Assembly (NCBI GenBank): GCA_027057985.1
Contig: JALUTJ010000344.1
Span: 1 to 10,258 of the forward strand
DNA: 10,258 bases
Source: Chromatiales bacterium
GTDB lineage: Bacteria > Pseudomonadota > Gammaproteobacteria > UBA6429 > Thiohalophilaceae
Direction: 5' to 3'
The notes beneath the pieces were generated by a model that had not been told where the DNA came from, did no database searches, and saw only the letters and a program-made list of their open reading frames with translations. Below are positions 1 to 6,604 of the stretch, piece after piece; the first letter of the stretch is position 1, and every line of letters begins with the position of its first letter. A program made the translations under genes and the position numbers.

Positions 1-8
1 GAATATAA

Positions 9-118
9 GAGACTGTAGATTAATTTGTGTATCTGCTTATCATTACGTAACTGTAGGAGATAAGTAAGATGAACAAAAAAGAACTGGAAACCTTCGCTCG
101 TGAGGCCGCCAAATCAGG
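9..118 (+). mobile_element. Truncated left end of an IS256-family insertion sequence
   Basis: The stretch beginning GAGACTGTAGATTAATTTGT at position 9 has the look of an IS256-family terminal inverted repeat. It is followed at the expected distance by a ribosome binding site (AGGAG, 55-59) and a start codon opening an IS256-type transposase N-terminus. Homology to the transposase stops near position 117, so only about 110 bases of the element survive. No matching right end (something like CTACAGTCTC) was found in the window. The eight bases before the repeat could be one copy of a target duplication, but no partner copy is visible. The repeat assignment rests on general resemblance and was not aligned to a named element. 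Confidence 0.6.
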
Positions 119-146
119 ATCGACCGCAAAGGATATATTCCAATAG
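69..146 (+). pseudogene. IS256-family transposase, N-terminal remnant (25 codons)
   Basis: The reading frame starts MNKKELETFAREAAKS, which matches the usual opening of IS256-family (mutator-type) transposases, where the pattern is M-x-K-K-E-L-E-x-x-A-x-E-A-A-K-S-I-K-T. After the serine (codon 16) the similarity ends. Nine unrelated residues follow and then a TAG stop at 144-146. Family members are about 400 residues long, so the whole catalytic region is missing. A good Shine-Dalgarno sequence (AGGAG) lies 9 bases before the ATG, so a 25-residue peptide could still be translated, but I infer no function for it. The break is more likely a deletion than a point frameshift, because neither neighbouring frame resumes the transposase. 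Confidence 0.65.
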
Positions 147-511
147 CTGCTTACTATAACGCTATAAAATTTAAAACAAAGATATAATTCTTTTTCATAA
201 TATCCTTACCAGGATTGGCAATAACGTGAATATTAAATTTTATTCCCATCCAGTACCTAAATAATATCCAATACTGTATTGATAATTTGAGTCCTGACCT
301 AAAGGTATATATGAGACAGATTGTTCAATATTTTTGATACACCTGTAAATTTTTCTCTGCGTGTTACACACCTCATAACCGAGGATTTCCTTGCGACAGG
401 AGAGTACTTTTGCTTCATTGTGATTGTTCCATAATTCCCGGATTATCCATTTTATGATTCAATATTAGCAATTTATTTCGATAACAACCAAACGGCCGTC
501 CCCCTTCCCGC
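147..511. other. AT-rich intergenic stretch with no recognisable gene
   Basis: Between the IS remnant and the glyQ promoter I see no open reading frame of useful length on either strand, no tRNA-like T-arm, no CRISPR-like repeats and no convincing terminator. The sequence is strongly AT-rich compared with the flanking genes. The only structured spots are short palindromes (ACGGCCGT at 492-499, GTGTTACAC near 361). It may be decayed insertion-sequence or old intergenic DNA. Confidence 0.6.
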
Positions 512-552
512 CTCAAATACTGCTTACTTCCTTGTTTTTGAGCAGTTATAAT
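512..552 (+). promoter_or_regulatory. Probable glyQ promoter (-10 TATAAT) with adjacent inverted repeat
   Basis: A perfect -10 hexamer TATAAT lies at 547-552, 37 bases before the glyQ start, giving a predicted leader of about 30 bases. The hexamer at the 17-base spacing (TTACTT, 524-529) is a poor -35. An inverted repeat, CTCAAA (512-517) and TTTGAG (537-542), brackets the -35 position and ends just before the -10, so it could be an operator. The promoter is inferred from sequence only. The inverted repeat is short enough to be chance. Confidence 0.4.
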
Positions 553-589
553 AGCCCTTTTTTATTATCCAGATTTTTAGGGCATTCTT

Positions 590-1519
590 TTGGCAAATTC
601 TGAGACTCAATCCAATCCAGGCGCCACTTTCCAGGGGCTGATCCTGACTTTACAGCAATACTGGGCGGAAAAAGGCTGCGTTATCCTGCAGCCGTATGAC
701 ATGGAAATGGGGGCGGGTACCTTCCATCCGGCCACTTTCCTGCGGGCTATCGGCCCGGAACCATGGGCTACGGCCTATGTTCAGCCCTGCCGCCGTCCCA
801 CCGATGGCCGCTATGGTGAAAATCCCAATCGCCTGCAGCACTATTATCAGTTTCAGGTGGCGATCAAGCCTTCCCCGCTGGATATCCAGGACTTATACCT
901 CGAATCCCTGAAAATGCTGGGCATCGACCCGCTAGTGCATGATATTCGTTTTGTCGAGGATAACTGGGAATCGCCTACCCTCGGTGCCTGGGGGCTGGGC
1001 TGGGAAGTCTGGCTCAATGGCATGGAAGTGACCCAGTTTACCTACTTCCAGCAGGTGGGCGGCCTTGAGTGTAAGCCGATTACCGGTGAAATCACCTATG
1101 GCCTGGAACGAATTGCCATGTACCTGCAGGGTGTCAACAGTATTTATGACCTGGTCTGGACCGATGGCCCCCAGGGCAAGGTCACCTATGGTGATGTTTT
1201 CCACCAGAACGAGGTGGAGCAGTCGGCCTATAACTTTGAACACGCCAATGTCGAGGAGCTGTTCCGGCAATTCGACCTTTGCGAGCAGGAAAGCCAGAAA
1301 CTCAACGAGGCTGGCCTGCCCCTGCCGGCCTACGAGCAAATGCTGCAGGCCTCGCATACTTTTAACCTGCTCGATGCCCGTCATGCCATCTCGGTCACCG
1401 AGCGCCAACGCTATATATTAAGGGTGCGCGCCCTGTCGCGTGCCGTGGCCGAAGCCTATTATGAAAAACGAGAATCACTTGGGTTCCCCATGCTGTCAAC
1501 CACAGGAGAGACATCATGA
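590..1519 (+). CDS. glyQ: Glycyl-tRNA synthetase alpha subunit
   Basis: This is the catalytic alpha subunit of the bacterial alpha2-beta2 glycyl-tRNA synthetase, a cytosolic class II enzyme that activates glycine with ATP and charges tRNA-Gly. The protein has 309 residues, close to the E. coli subunit, and is collinear with it from [13 protein letters not shown] (13-25) onward. The class II motif 2 region ([20 protein letters not shown], 69-88) and motif 3 region ([16 protein letters not shown], 166-181) are intact. The start is the TTG at 590: an in-frame TAG lies only 12 bases upstream, and the next in-frame ATG would remove the conserved N-terminus. The TTG has no good Shine-Dalgarno, which suggests modest initiation. 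The gene overlaps glyS by 4 bases (ATGA), fitting translational coupling and equal subunit output. Identification is near certain; the exact start is slightly less so. Confidence 0.97.
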   Translation: MANSETQSNPGATFQGLILTLQQYWAEKGCVILQPYDMEMGAGTFHPATFLRAIGPEPWATAYVQPCRRPTDGRYGENPNRLQHYYQFQVAIKPSPLDIQDLYLESLKMLGIDPLVHDIRFVEDNWESPTLGAWGLGWEVWLNGMEVTQFTYFQQVGGLECKPITGEITYGLERIAMYLQGVNSIYDLVWTDGPQGKVTYGDVFHQNEVEQSAYNFEHANVEELFRQFDLCEQESQKLNEAGLPLPAYEQMLQASHTFNLLDARHAISVTERQRYILRVRALSRAVAEAYYEKRESLGFPMLSTTGETS

Positions 1520-3591
1520 GTGAGAAAAAAGATCTCCTGATTGAACTTGGCACCGAAGAACTGCCACCAACGGCATTAAGAAAACTCGCCAATGCCTTTT
1601 CGCAAAACATGCAGGACGCGCTGAAGCAGGCAGAACTGTCTTTTAGTGAATGTCGCGTCTTTGCAACCCCGCGGCGCCTGGCGCTGTTCATTAGCGATCT
1701 TGATGTCTGCCAGCAGGACAAGGATATCGAACGTCGTGGCCCGGCGATTACCGCGGCCTTTGATGAAGATGGCTGCCCCAGCAAGGCGGCCCAGGGTTTT
1801 GCCCGCTCCTGCGGAGTTGAAGTCGATGCGCTGGAAAAACTCGAAACCGACAAGGGTGCCTGGCTGGTTTATAAATCCCGCCAGCAGGGTCAGGCAACCG
1901 ATACACTTATCGCCGACATGGTCAGTCATGCACTGGACAAGTTACCCATTCCCAAACGTATGCGCTGGGCAGATTTACCGGCACAGTTCGTGCGCCCGGT
2001 GCACTGGTTGATCCTGCTATTTGGTAACGAAGTGATTGATGCTGAAATTCTCAATGTAAAAAGCGGACGTGATACCTATGGTCACCGTTTCCATCACCCC
2101 GAAGCGATTACCGTGCCTTCTCCGGCTGAATACGAAATGCTGCTGGAAACCGAGGGCAAGGTCATTGCCGACTTTGATCGACGCATGGAAGCCATTCGTG
2201 GCCAGGTAAACGAAATTGCACTCGATAAAAAAGGGCAGGCCGTGATCGATGAGGCCCTGCTGGATGAAGTCACCGCCATGGTGGAATGGCCGGTTGCGGT
2301 GCTGGGTGAGTTTGAAAAACGTTTTCTCGATATCCCGGCAGAAGCCCTGGTGCTGACCATGAAAACCAACCAGAAGTATTTTCATGTCGTGGATAAAGCC
2401 GGTGCCCTGCTTCCTTACTTTATTACCATTAGTAATATTGAAAGCAAGGATGTAAACAAAGTACGCGAAGGAAATGAACGCGTGATTCGTCCACGTTTCT
2501 CCGATGCCGAGTTTTTCTGGAACCAGGATCGTAAGACACCGCTTATCGATCTCCTCGAGAAACTCTCTAGCGTGGTCTTCCAGAAAAAACTGGGCACACT
2601 TAAAGACAAAACCCACCGGGTTGAAAAAATTACCACTGCCATTGCCGATCAACTTGGCGGTAATACCCAGCTTGCCATTCGTGCTGCAGAATTGTGCAAG
2701 TGTGATCTGATGACCGAGATGGTGGGTGAGTTTGGTAGCCTGCAGGGTACCATGGGGCGTTACTATGCCCTGCATGATGGTGAAAACCCGGAAGTTGCCG
2801 AAGCGCTGCAGGATTATTATAAACCAAAGTTTGCCGGTGACAGCCTGCCGCAAACCATTACCAGCCAGTCGCTAGCCATTGCCGATCGCCTCGATACCCT
2901 GGTGGGCATCTTTGCCATTGGCCAGACCCCTAGCGGTGACAAGGATCCCTTCGCCCTGCGTCGCGCTGCCCTGGGCGTACTGCGTATCCTTATCGAAAAC
3001 CGACTCGACCTTGATTTAAAACATCTTATCAAGATCGCCGCGGCACAACACGATAAAAGCATCAAGCCGCAGAAAGCCGAAGACGCCGTGTTCGACTATA
3101 TGCTCGACAGATTGCATGCTTATTATAGTGATGCCGGTATCCTGCCGGATGTGCTCGATGCCGTACTGGCGACCCGGCCAACCCGCCCGCTGGATATCGA
3201 TAACCGCCTGCGTGCGGTCACGGCCTTCCGCGCCTTGCCACAGGCCACCAGCCTCGCCGCGGCAAACAAGCGTATTGGTAATATCCTGAAGAAAATTACT
3301 ACCACCCTGCCAGACAGCATTGATGAAAAACTGCTACAGGAACAGGCAGAAAAAGATCTATACCAGTCCCTGACCACGCTGGACGAAAAGGTACAGGCGT
3401 TCATCGACAAGGCACAATACCAGCAGGCATTGAACGAACTTTCCAGCCTGCAACAGGGCGTGGACAGGTTCTTTGATGATGTCATGGTAATGGCCGAAGA
3501 TGAAAAACTGAAAAACAACCGCATTGCCCTGTTAAACAAGTTACATGGCCTGTTCCTGCAAATTGCGGATATCTCACGCTTACAGGAATAA
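1516..3591 (+). CDS. glyS: Glycyl-tRNA synthetase beta subunit
   Basis: This is the beta subunit of the tetrameric glycyl-tRNA synthetase, which provides much of the tRNA recognition and pairs with the alpha subunit encoded just upstream. At 691 residues it is the normal family length. The family hallmark [12 protein letters not shown] sits at 7-18. The central HD-like region includes [20 protein letters not shown] (about 394-413), and a following segment carries [20 protein letters not shown] and [15 protein letters not shown]. The last ~120 residues form the helical DALR-type anticodon-binding region. The ATG overlaps the glyQ stop and is preceded by AGGAGAG at 1504-1510, a good ribosome binding site. 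No truncation or frameshift is visible. Confidence 0.97.
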   Translation: MSEKKDLLIELGTEELPPTALRKLANAFSQNMQDALKQAELSFSECRVFATPRRLALFISDLDVCQQDKDIERRGPAITAAFDEDGCPSKAAQGFARSCGVEVDALEKLETDKGAWLVYKSRQQGQATDTLIADMVSHALDKLPIPKRMRWADLPAQFVRPVHWLILLFGNEVIDAEILNVKSGRDTYGHRFHHPEAITVPSPAEYEMLLETEGKVIADFDRRMEAIRGQVNEIALDKKGQAVIDEALLDEVTAMVEWPVAVLGEFEKRFLDIPAEALVLTMKTNQKYFHVVDKAGALLPYFITISNIESKDVNKVREGNERVIRPRFSDAEFFWNQDRKTPLIDLLEKLSSVVFQKKLGTLKDKTHRVEKITTAIADQLGGNTQLAIRAAELCKCDLMTEMVGEFGSLQGTMGRYYALHDGENPEVAEALQDYYKPKFAGDSLPQTITSQSLAIADRLDTLVGIFAIGQTPSGDKDPFALRRAALGVLRILIENRLDLDLKHLIKIAAAQHDKSIKPQKAEDAVFDYMLDRLHAYYSDAGILPDVLDAVLATRPTRPLDIDNRLRAVTAFRALPQATSLAAANKRIGNILKKITTTLPDSIDEKLLQEQAEKDLYQSLTTLDEKVQAFIDKAQYQQALNELSSLQQGVDRFFDDVMVMAEDEKLKNNRIALLNKLHGLFLQIADISRLQE

Positions 3592-3600
3592 AACATTATT

Positions 3601-3927
3601 ATGAATAAAGATTCGTATAATGACATGCTGGCAAAGGTACAGGCCTTTCATGACAAGCATGATTTTAAAAATACTGGCGGTGAAGAGCTTACCTATCGTG
3701 TCGCGCTGATGGCCGAGGAGCTTGGTGAAATCTCTTCCTGCATCACCAAGGGTAAAAGCAAAGAAGAACTGGCAGAAGAAACTGCGGATCTTTTTATTCT
3801 TTTACTTGGTACAGCTATCTCGGCTGACTTCGATCTTAAACAGGCCTTCTGGGATAAAATGGACAAAATCATGCAGCGTGAATCTAAAATGATCGACGGT
3901 CGTATCCGTGTTTCTGAATTTAAATAG
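3601..3927 (+). CDS. Small MazG-like nucleotide pyrophosphohydrolase
   Basis: The 108-residue all-helical protein has the MazG/HisE-type metal-binding pattern: E-x-x-E at E40-E43 (in MAEELGEISS) and E-x-x-D at E60-D63 (in EETADLFILL), 16 residues apart. Enzymes of this superfamily hydrolyse NTPs or dNTPs to the monophosphate and pyrophosphate, using Mg2+ bound by these acidic residues, and often act as housecleaning enzymes. It is a single-domain form, much shorter than E. coli MazG (263 residues, two domains), so I do not assign the symbol mazG. The true substrate cannot be read from sequence. It starts 9 bases after the glyS stop, with AGGA at 3584-3587 inside the end of glyS as its likely ribosome binding site, so it is probably co-transcribed with glyQS. 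A conserved hydrolase in the same fold but with another nucleotide substrate is the main alternative. Confidence 0.82.
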   Translation: MNKDSYNDMLAKVQAFHDKHDFKNTGGEELTYRVALMAEELGEISSCITKGKSKEELAEETADLFILLLGTAISADFDLKQAFWDKMDKIMQRESKMIDGRIRVSEFK

Positions 3928-3965
3928 CTAACACATAGCATTTAGATATATGAATTTTTCTATCC

Positions 3966-4508
3966 ATGAAAATTATTATTCTTGATCGTGATGGTGTCAT
4001 AAACCAGGACTCGGATAACTACATCAAGTCCGTGGATGAATTTATTCCCCTGCCTGGCAGCATCGAAGCCATTGCCCGCTTAAAAAAAGCAGGCTACAGC
4101 GTTTATATCGCCACTAACCAGTCCGGTATCGCGCGTGGCTATTATTCGGAAGACACCCTGCATGCTATGCACGATAAACTTGCCGCCCTGTTACAGCAGC
4201 ACGGTGTAGAAGTGGATGGCATCGAATACTGTCCGCATGGCCCGGATGATAGCTGCGACTGTCGCAAACCGGCTGCAGGCATGTATGAACGTATTGCAAA
4301 ACAGGCCGGCATCACCGATCATAGCGATATCATCGTCGTGGGTGATTCACTGCGTGACCTGCAGGCCGCGCAACAGATTCATGCACAACCGAAGCTGGTG
4401 CGTACCGGTAAAGGTGAACGCACCCTGGCGAAAGGGGAAGGCCTTGAAGGTATCCCGGTTTATAATGATCTCGCTGATTTTACCGAACAATTATTAAAGC
4501 AAAGTTAG
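3966..4508 (+). CDS. gmhB: D-glycero-beta-D-manno-heptose-1,7-bisphosphate 7-phosphatase
   Basis: GmhB removes the 7-phosphate from heptose 1,7-bisphosphate, a cytosolic step toward ADP-heptose for the inner core of lipopolysaccharide. The 180-residue protein is a HAD-superfamily phosphatase with all motifs present: the catalytic DRDGVIN (nucleophile D7, acid/base D9), ATNQSGI (49-55, motif II), the lysine of CRKP (K101, motif III) and VGDSLRD (125-131, motif IV). The structural zinc site typical of GmhB is complete (C89, H91, C97, C99, in CPHGPDDSCDC). The ATG leads straight into the HAD motif, so the start is well placed, although no strong Shine-Dalgarno is seen. It is separated from the MazG-like gene by 38 bases and from the acyltransferase by 2, supporting one operon. 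A histidinol-phosphatase-type relative is less likely given the zinc motif and size. Confidence 0.93.
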   Translation: MKIIILDRDGVINQDSDNYIKSVDEFIPLPGSIEAIARLKKAGYSVYIATNQSGIARGYYSEDTLHAMHDKLAALLQQHGVEVDGIEYCPHGPDDSCDCRKPAAGMYERIAKQAGITDHSDIIVVGDSLRDLQAAQQIHAQPKLVRTGKGERTLAKGEGLEGIPVYNDLADFTEQLLKQS

Positions 4509-4510
4509 TT

Positions 4511-5269
4511 ATGTTTAAAGCAAAAACCTGGTTACATTATTTTTATTCGCTGGCCTTTGTCAGCACTATGTTTATTTCATCCATCTATGTCTCGATTATC
4601 GGCACCATCTTCCTGCCTTTTTCATTTCTGGTACGCTACAAGTACATTAACTTTTACTCGGTACTGAACCTGTGGGTGCTAAAGCACCTGTGCCGTATCG
4701 ACTACCGGGTTGAAGGCACGGAAAATATTCCCAAAGACGAGGCCTGTATTATTTTCAGCAAACACCAGTCGGCACTGGAAACCATGATCGTACAGCGTGT
4801 ATTTCCACCCCTGACCTTTGTGGTTAAACGCGAACTGCTGTGGCTACCGTTTTTTGGCTGGGGACTGCGCTCTATCGATCCCATTGGCATTGATCGCAAG
4901 GCCGGGCGCCGCGCCATCAGCCAGATCGTGGAACAGGGCATCGATCGACTGAAAAAAGGTATCTGGATCGTGATTTTCCCGGAAGGCACCCGCTCTAAAC
5001 CCGGCACCACCATTCCTTATAAAAAAGGTGGCGGCATCCTGGCTGCCAAAAGTGGCCATCGCGTGATTCCGGTGGCGCATACCGCCGGGGAATACTGGCC
5101 CAAGGGCTTTTTCTCGCGTCAGACCGGCACCATTGTCATGAGTATTGGCCCTGCCATCGAAACAAAGGGCCGGAAAGCCGATGAAATCATGGCCGAAGCC
5201 GAATGCTGGATCGAGAAAAAAATGAAGGAAATCAGCACGATCCCGACTTATCCTGAATTTAAATGCTAA
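4511..5269 (+). CDS. plsC: PlsC-type lysophospholipid acyltransferase (1-acyl-glycerol-3-phosphate acyltransferase)
   Basis: The predicted role is acylation of 1-acyl-glycerol-3-phosphate at the sn-2 position to give phosphatidic acid at the inner membrane. The 252-residue protein has one or two N-terminal membrane segments (about 11-41) followed by a soluble acyltransferase domain. Motif I reads KHQSALET (84-91), so the catalytic pair is H85...E90, a glutamate where the classic H-x4-D has aspartate. The other motifs are KREL (106-109), FPEGTR (156-161) and VIPVAH (185-190). It begins 2 bases after gmhB without a clear ribosome binding site, pointing to translational coupling. The glyQS-gmhB-acyltransferase order recurs in gammaproteobacteria, as I recall. 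A paralogous acyltransferase acting on another lysophospholipid or on ornithine lipid cannot be excluded, so the symbol is a family-level assignment. Confidence 0.85.
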   Translation: MFKAKTWLHYFYSLAFVSTMFISSIYVSIIGTIFLPFSFLVRYKYINFYSVLNLWVLKHLCRIDYRVEGTENIPKDEACIIFSKHQSALETMIVQRVFPPLTFVVKRELLWLPFFGWGLRSIDPIGIDRKAGRRAISQIVEQGIDRLKKGIWIVIFPEGTRSKPGTTIPYKKGGGILAAKSGHRVIPVAHTAGEYWPKGFFSRQTGTIVMSIGPAIETKGRKADEIMAEAECWIEKKMKEISTIPTYPEFKC

Positions 5270-5292
5270 AATTGCCAAATTTCGGCGATTTT
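5268..5292 (+). terminator. Weak stem-loop after the acyltransferase gene
   Basis: AAAATTGCC (5268-5276) can pair with GGCGATTTT (5284-5292) to give a 9-bp stem containing one G-U pair, with a 7-base loop. The stem starts inside the stop codon. The U tract is only four bases before it is interrupted by C, so termination would be partial. It is a plausible end for the glyQ-to-acyltransferase transcript. Confidence 0.4.
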
Positions 5293-5344
5293 CACCTCTT
5301 TTCTGCGCAATATTCCCTATAAAGTCACTTTATCCCGCTAGTGT

Positions 5345-5373
5345 TTTAATATATTAGAATACTCTGATATAAT
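5345..5373 (+). promoter_or_regulatory. Probable fbp promoter (extended -10)
   Basis: TGATATAAT at 5365-5373 is an extended -10 element (TG-n-TATAAT) with a perfect hexamer. The base-paired spacing of 17 places a weak -35 (TTTAAT) at 5345-5350. Extended -10 promoters tolerate poor -35 hexamers. Transcription would start near 5380 and give a leader of about 70 bases before fbp. This is inferred from sequence only. Confidence 0.55.
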
Positions 5374-5398
5374 TGCGCAAATTTTAAACTTTTAAGTG

Positions 5399-5425
5399 AT
5401 GCGCCCTTTATGGGCGTATTTTTTT
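5399..5425 (+). terminator. Terminator-like hairpin in the fbp leader (possible attenuator)
   Basis: ATGCGCCC (5399-5406) pairs with GGGCGTAT (5412-5419) as an 8-bp stem with one G-U pair and the loop TTTAT, followed directly by seven T residues (5419-5425). This has the form of an intrinsic terminator. It lies downstream of the predicted fbp promoter and only 24 bases before the fbp ATG, leaving no room for another promoter. It could attenuate fbp transcription, catch read-through from the upstream operon, or stabilise the leader. Confidence 0.6.
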
Positions 5426-5449
5426 AAATCCAATCTGGAGTTTTATTGA

Positions 5450-6484
5450 ATGCATAACGGTAAAATGTCTCTCACCCAGTTCATTATTGAAGAGCAGCGT
5501 CACATCGACTCTGCCACGGGTGACTTTACTTCCCTTCTCAATGACGTTGTCACTTCCTGCAAGGTTATTTCCAACCTGGTCAACCAGGGCGAACTGGTCG
5601 GCGTGCTCGGATCTGCCGGTAGTGAAAATGTTCAGGGCGAAGAACAGAAAAAAATGGATATCATCACCAATGATGTTTTCCTCGAAACCAACCAGTGGGC
5701 CGGCCACCTTGCCGCCATGGCCTCTGAAGAAATGGATGATATCTATCACATCCCTGCGAAATATCCACGCGGCAAATACCTGCTGACTTTTGATCCACTT
5801 GATGGTTCATCCAATATGGACGTTAATGTTTCCGTGGGCACGATTTTCTCAATCCTGCGTTGCAAGGGCGACTGCCAGAACCCAACCGCAGAAGACTTCC
5901 TGCAACAGGGTACTGAACAGGTTTGTGCCGGTTATGCACTGTATGGCCCTTCTACCATGATGGTGCTTACCACAGGTAATGGCGTCAACGGCTTTACCCT
6001 GGATCAAAATATCGGTGAATTCGTACTGACTCACCCGGATATGACCATCCCTGAAGATACCCGCGAATTTGCGATTAATGCTTCTAACTCACGTTTCTGG
6101 GAAAAGCCCGTACAGCGTTATGTTGACGAGTGCCTGGCAGGTTCTACCGGCCCACGTGGTGAAGACTTCAATATGCGTTGGGTTGCTTCCATGGTTGCCG
6201 AGGTACACCGCATCCTGACTCGTGGTGGTATTTTCATGTACCCCATCGATGCCAAGATGAAAGACAAGGGCACGGCTGGCAAGTTACGCCTGATGTACGA
6301 AGCCAATCCCATGTCCTTCATTATTGAACAGGCCGGTGGCGCAAGCTCAACCGGTCGTGAACGTATTATGGAAATCCAGCCACACGAACTGCACCAGCGT
6401 GTACCGGTTGTCCTCGGTTCTAAAAACGAAGTAGAACGTGTTGTCAGCTATCACAAGGAAGTAGACTCTGACGCTGCAGCTTAA
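5450..6484 (+). CDS. fbp: Fructose-1,6-bisphosphatase, class I
   Basis: The enzyme hydrolyses fructose 1,6-bisphosphate to fructose 6-phosphate in the cytosol, the committed step of gluconeogenesis, and also serves the Calvin cycle in autotrophs. The 344-residue protein carries the class I features: the acidic metal site in ASEEMDD (91-97), the signature [18 protein letters not shown] (114-131, metal ligands D115 and D118), [12 protein letters not shown] (165-176), and the substrate and metal site [20 protein letters not shown] (278-297, E284). It is slightly longer than E. coli Fbp (332). The ATG has a GGAG ribosome binding site 9 bases upstream (5437-5440). The gene is monocistronic by layout, with its own promoter and a hairpin in the leader before it and a strong terminator after. 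No carboxysome, RuBisCO or phosphoribulokinase gene is visible to tie it to carbon fixation. Confidence 0.96.
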   Translation: MHNGKMSLTQFIIEEQRHIDSATGDFTSLLNDVVTSCKVISNLVNQGELVGVLGSAGSENVQGEEQKKMDIITNDVFLETNQWAGHLAAMASEEMDDIYHIPAKYPRGKYLLTFDPLDGSSNMDVNVSVGTIFSILRCKGDCQNPTAEDFLQQGTEQVCAGYALYGPSTMMVLTTGNGVNGFTLDQNIGEFVLTHPDMTIPEDTREFAINASNSRFWEKPVQRYVDECLAGSTGPRGEDFNMRWVASMVAEVHRILTRGGIFMYPIDAKMKDKGTAGKLRLMYEANPMSFIIEQAGGASSTGRERIMEIQPHELHQRVPVVLGSKNEVERVVSYHKEVDSDAAA

Positions 6485-6505
6485 TCTTATTAAGCTTTCC
6501 TTTAT

Positions 6506-6533
6506 AAAGCCCGGTTTTATACCGGGCTTTTTT
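6506..6533 (+). terminator. Strong intrinsic terminator of fbp
   Basis: AAAGCCCGGT (6506-6515) and ACCGGGCTTT (6521-6530) form a perfect 10-bp stem with the loop TTTAT, and a run of T residues continues to 6533. It begins 21 bases after the fbp stop. It isolates fbp from the exporter gene that follows. Being symmetrical with flanking A and T, it could also stop minus-strand transcription. Confidence 0.9.
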
Positions 6534-6553
6534 ATTATAAATACTAAATTTTC

Positions 6554-6562
6554 TGCTAAACT
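6554..6562 (+). promoter_or_regulatory. Candidate exporter promoter (TGCTAAACT, weak)
   Basis: A strong terminator ends fbp upstream, so the exporter gene needs its own promoter. The best candidate is an extended -10-like TGCTAAACT with no recognisable -35. Transcription would begin near 6569, which fits translation from the ATG at 6605 better than from 6575. This is a weak inference. Confidence 0.25.
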
Positions 6563-6604
6563 CATCCAGCACGGATGGAAAATTATCGGCAGGAAAACAA
6601 CCTT

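Noticed and set aside
279..311. Possible promoter (TTGATA with TATATA) in the AT-rich left region
   Set aside because: The spacing is about 21 bases and no gene follows; such matches are expected by chance in AT-rich DNA.
547..590. A T-box or glycine-sensing leader upstream of glyQ
   Set aside because: The predicted leader is only about 30 bases, with no T-box consensus and no glycine-riboswitch-like core; T-box control of glyQS is a Firmicutes trait.
932..1408. A 158-codon minus-strand frame inside glyQ
   Set aside because: It is antisense to conserved class II synthetase motifs, with no ribosome binding site or family resemblance; a shadow of glyQ.
2017..2853. A 278-codon open frame on the minus strand inside glyS
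   Set aside because: It is fully antisense to a well-conserved glyS frame, shows no recognisable family motif, and is best explained by codon bias of the real gene leaving the opposite frame open.
3601..3927. Reading the MazG-like protein as a toxin-antitoxin component because of its name
   Set aside because: No MazE or MazF-like partner is nearby; the MazG name only reflects the E. coli locus, and the protein is an acidic-motif pyrophosphohydrolase.
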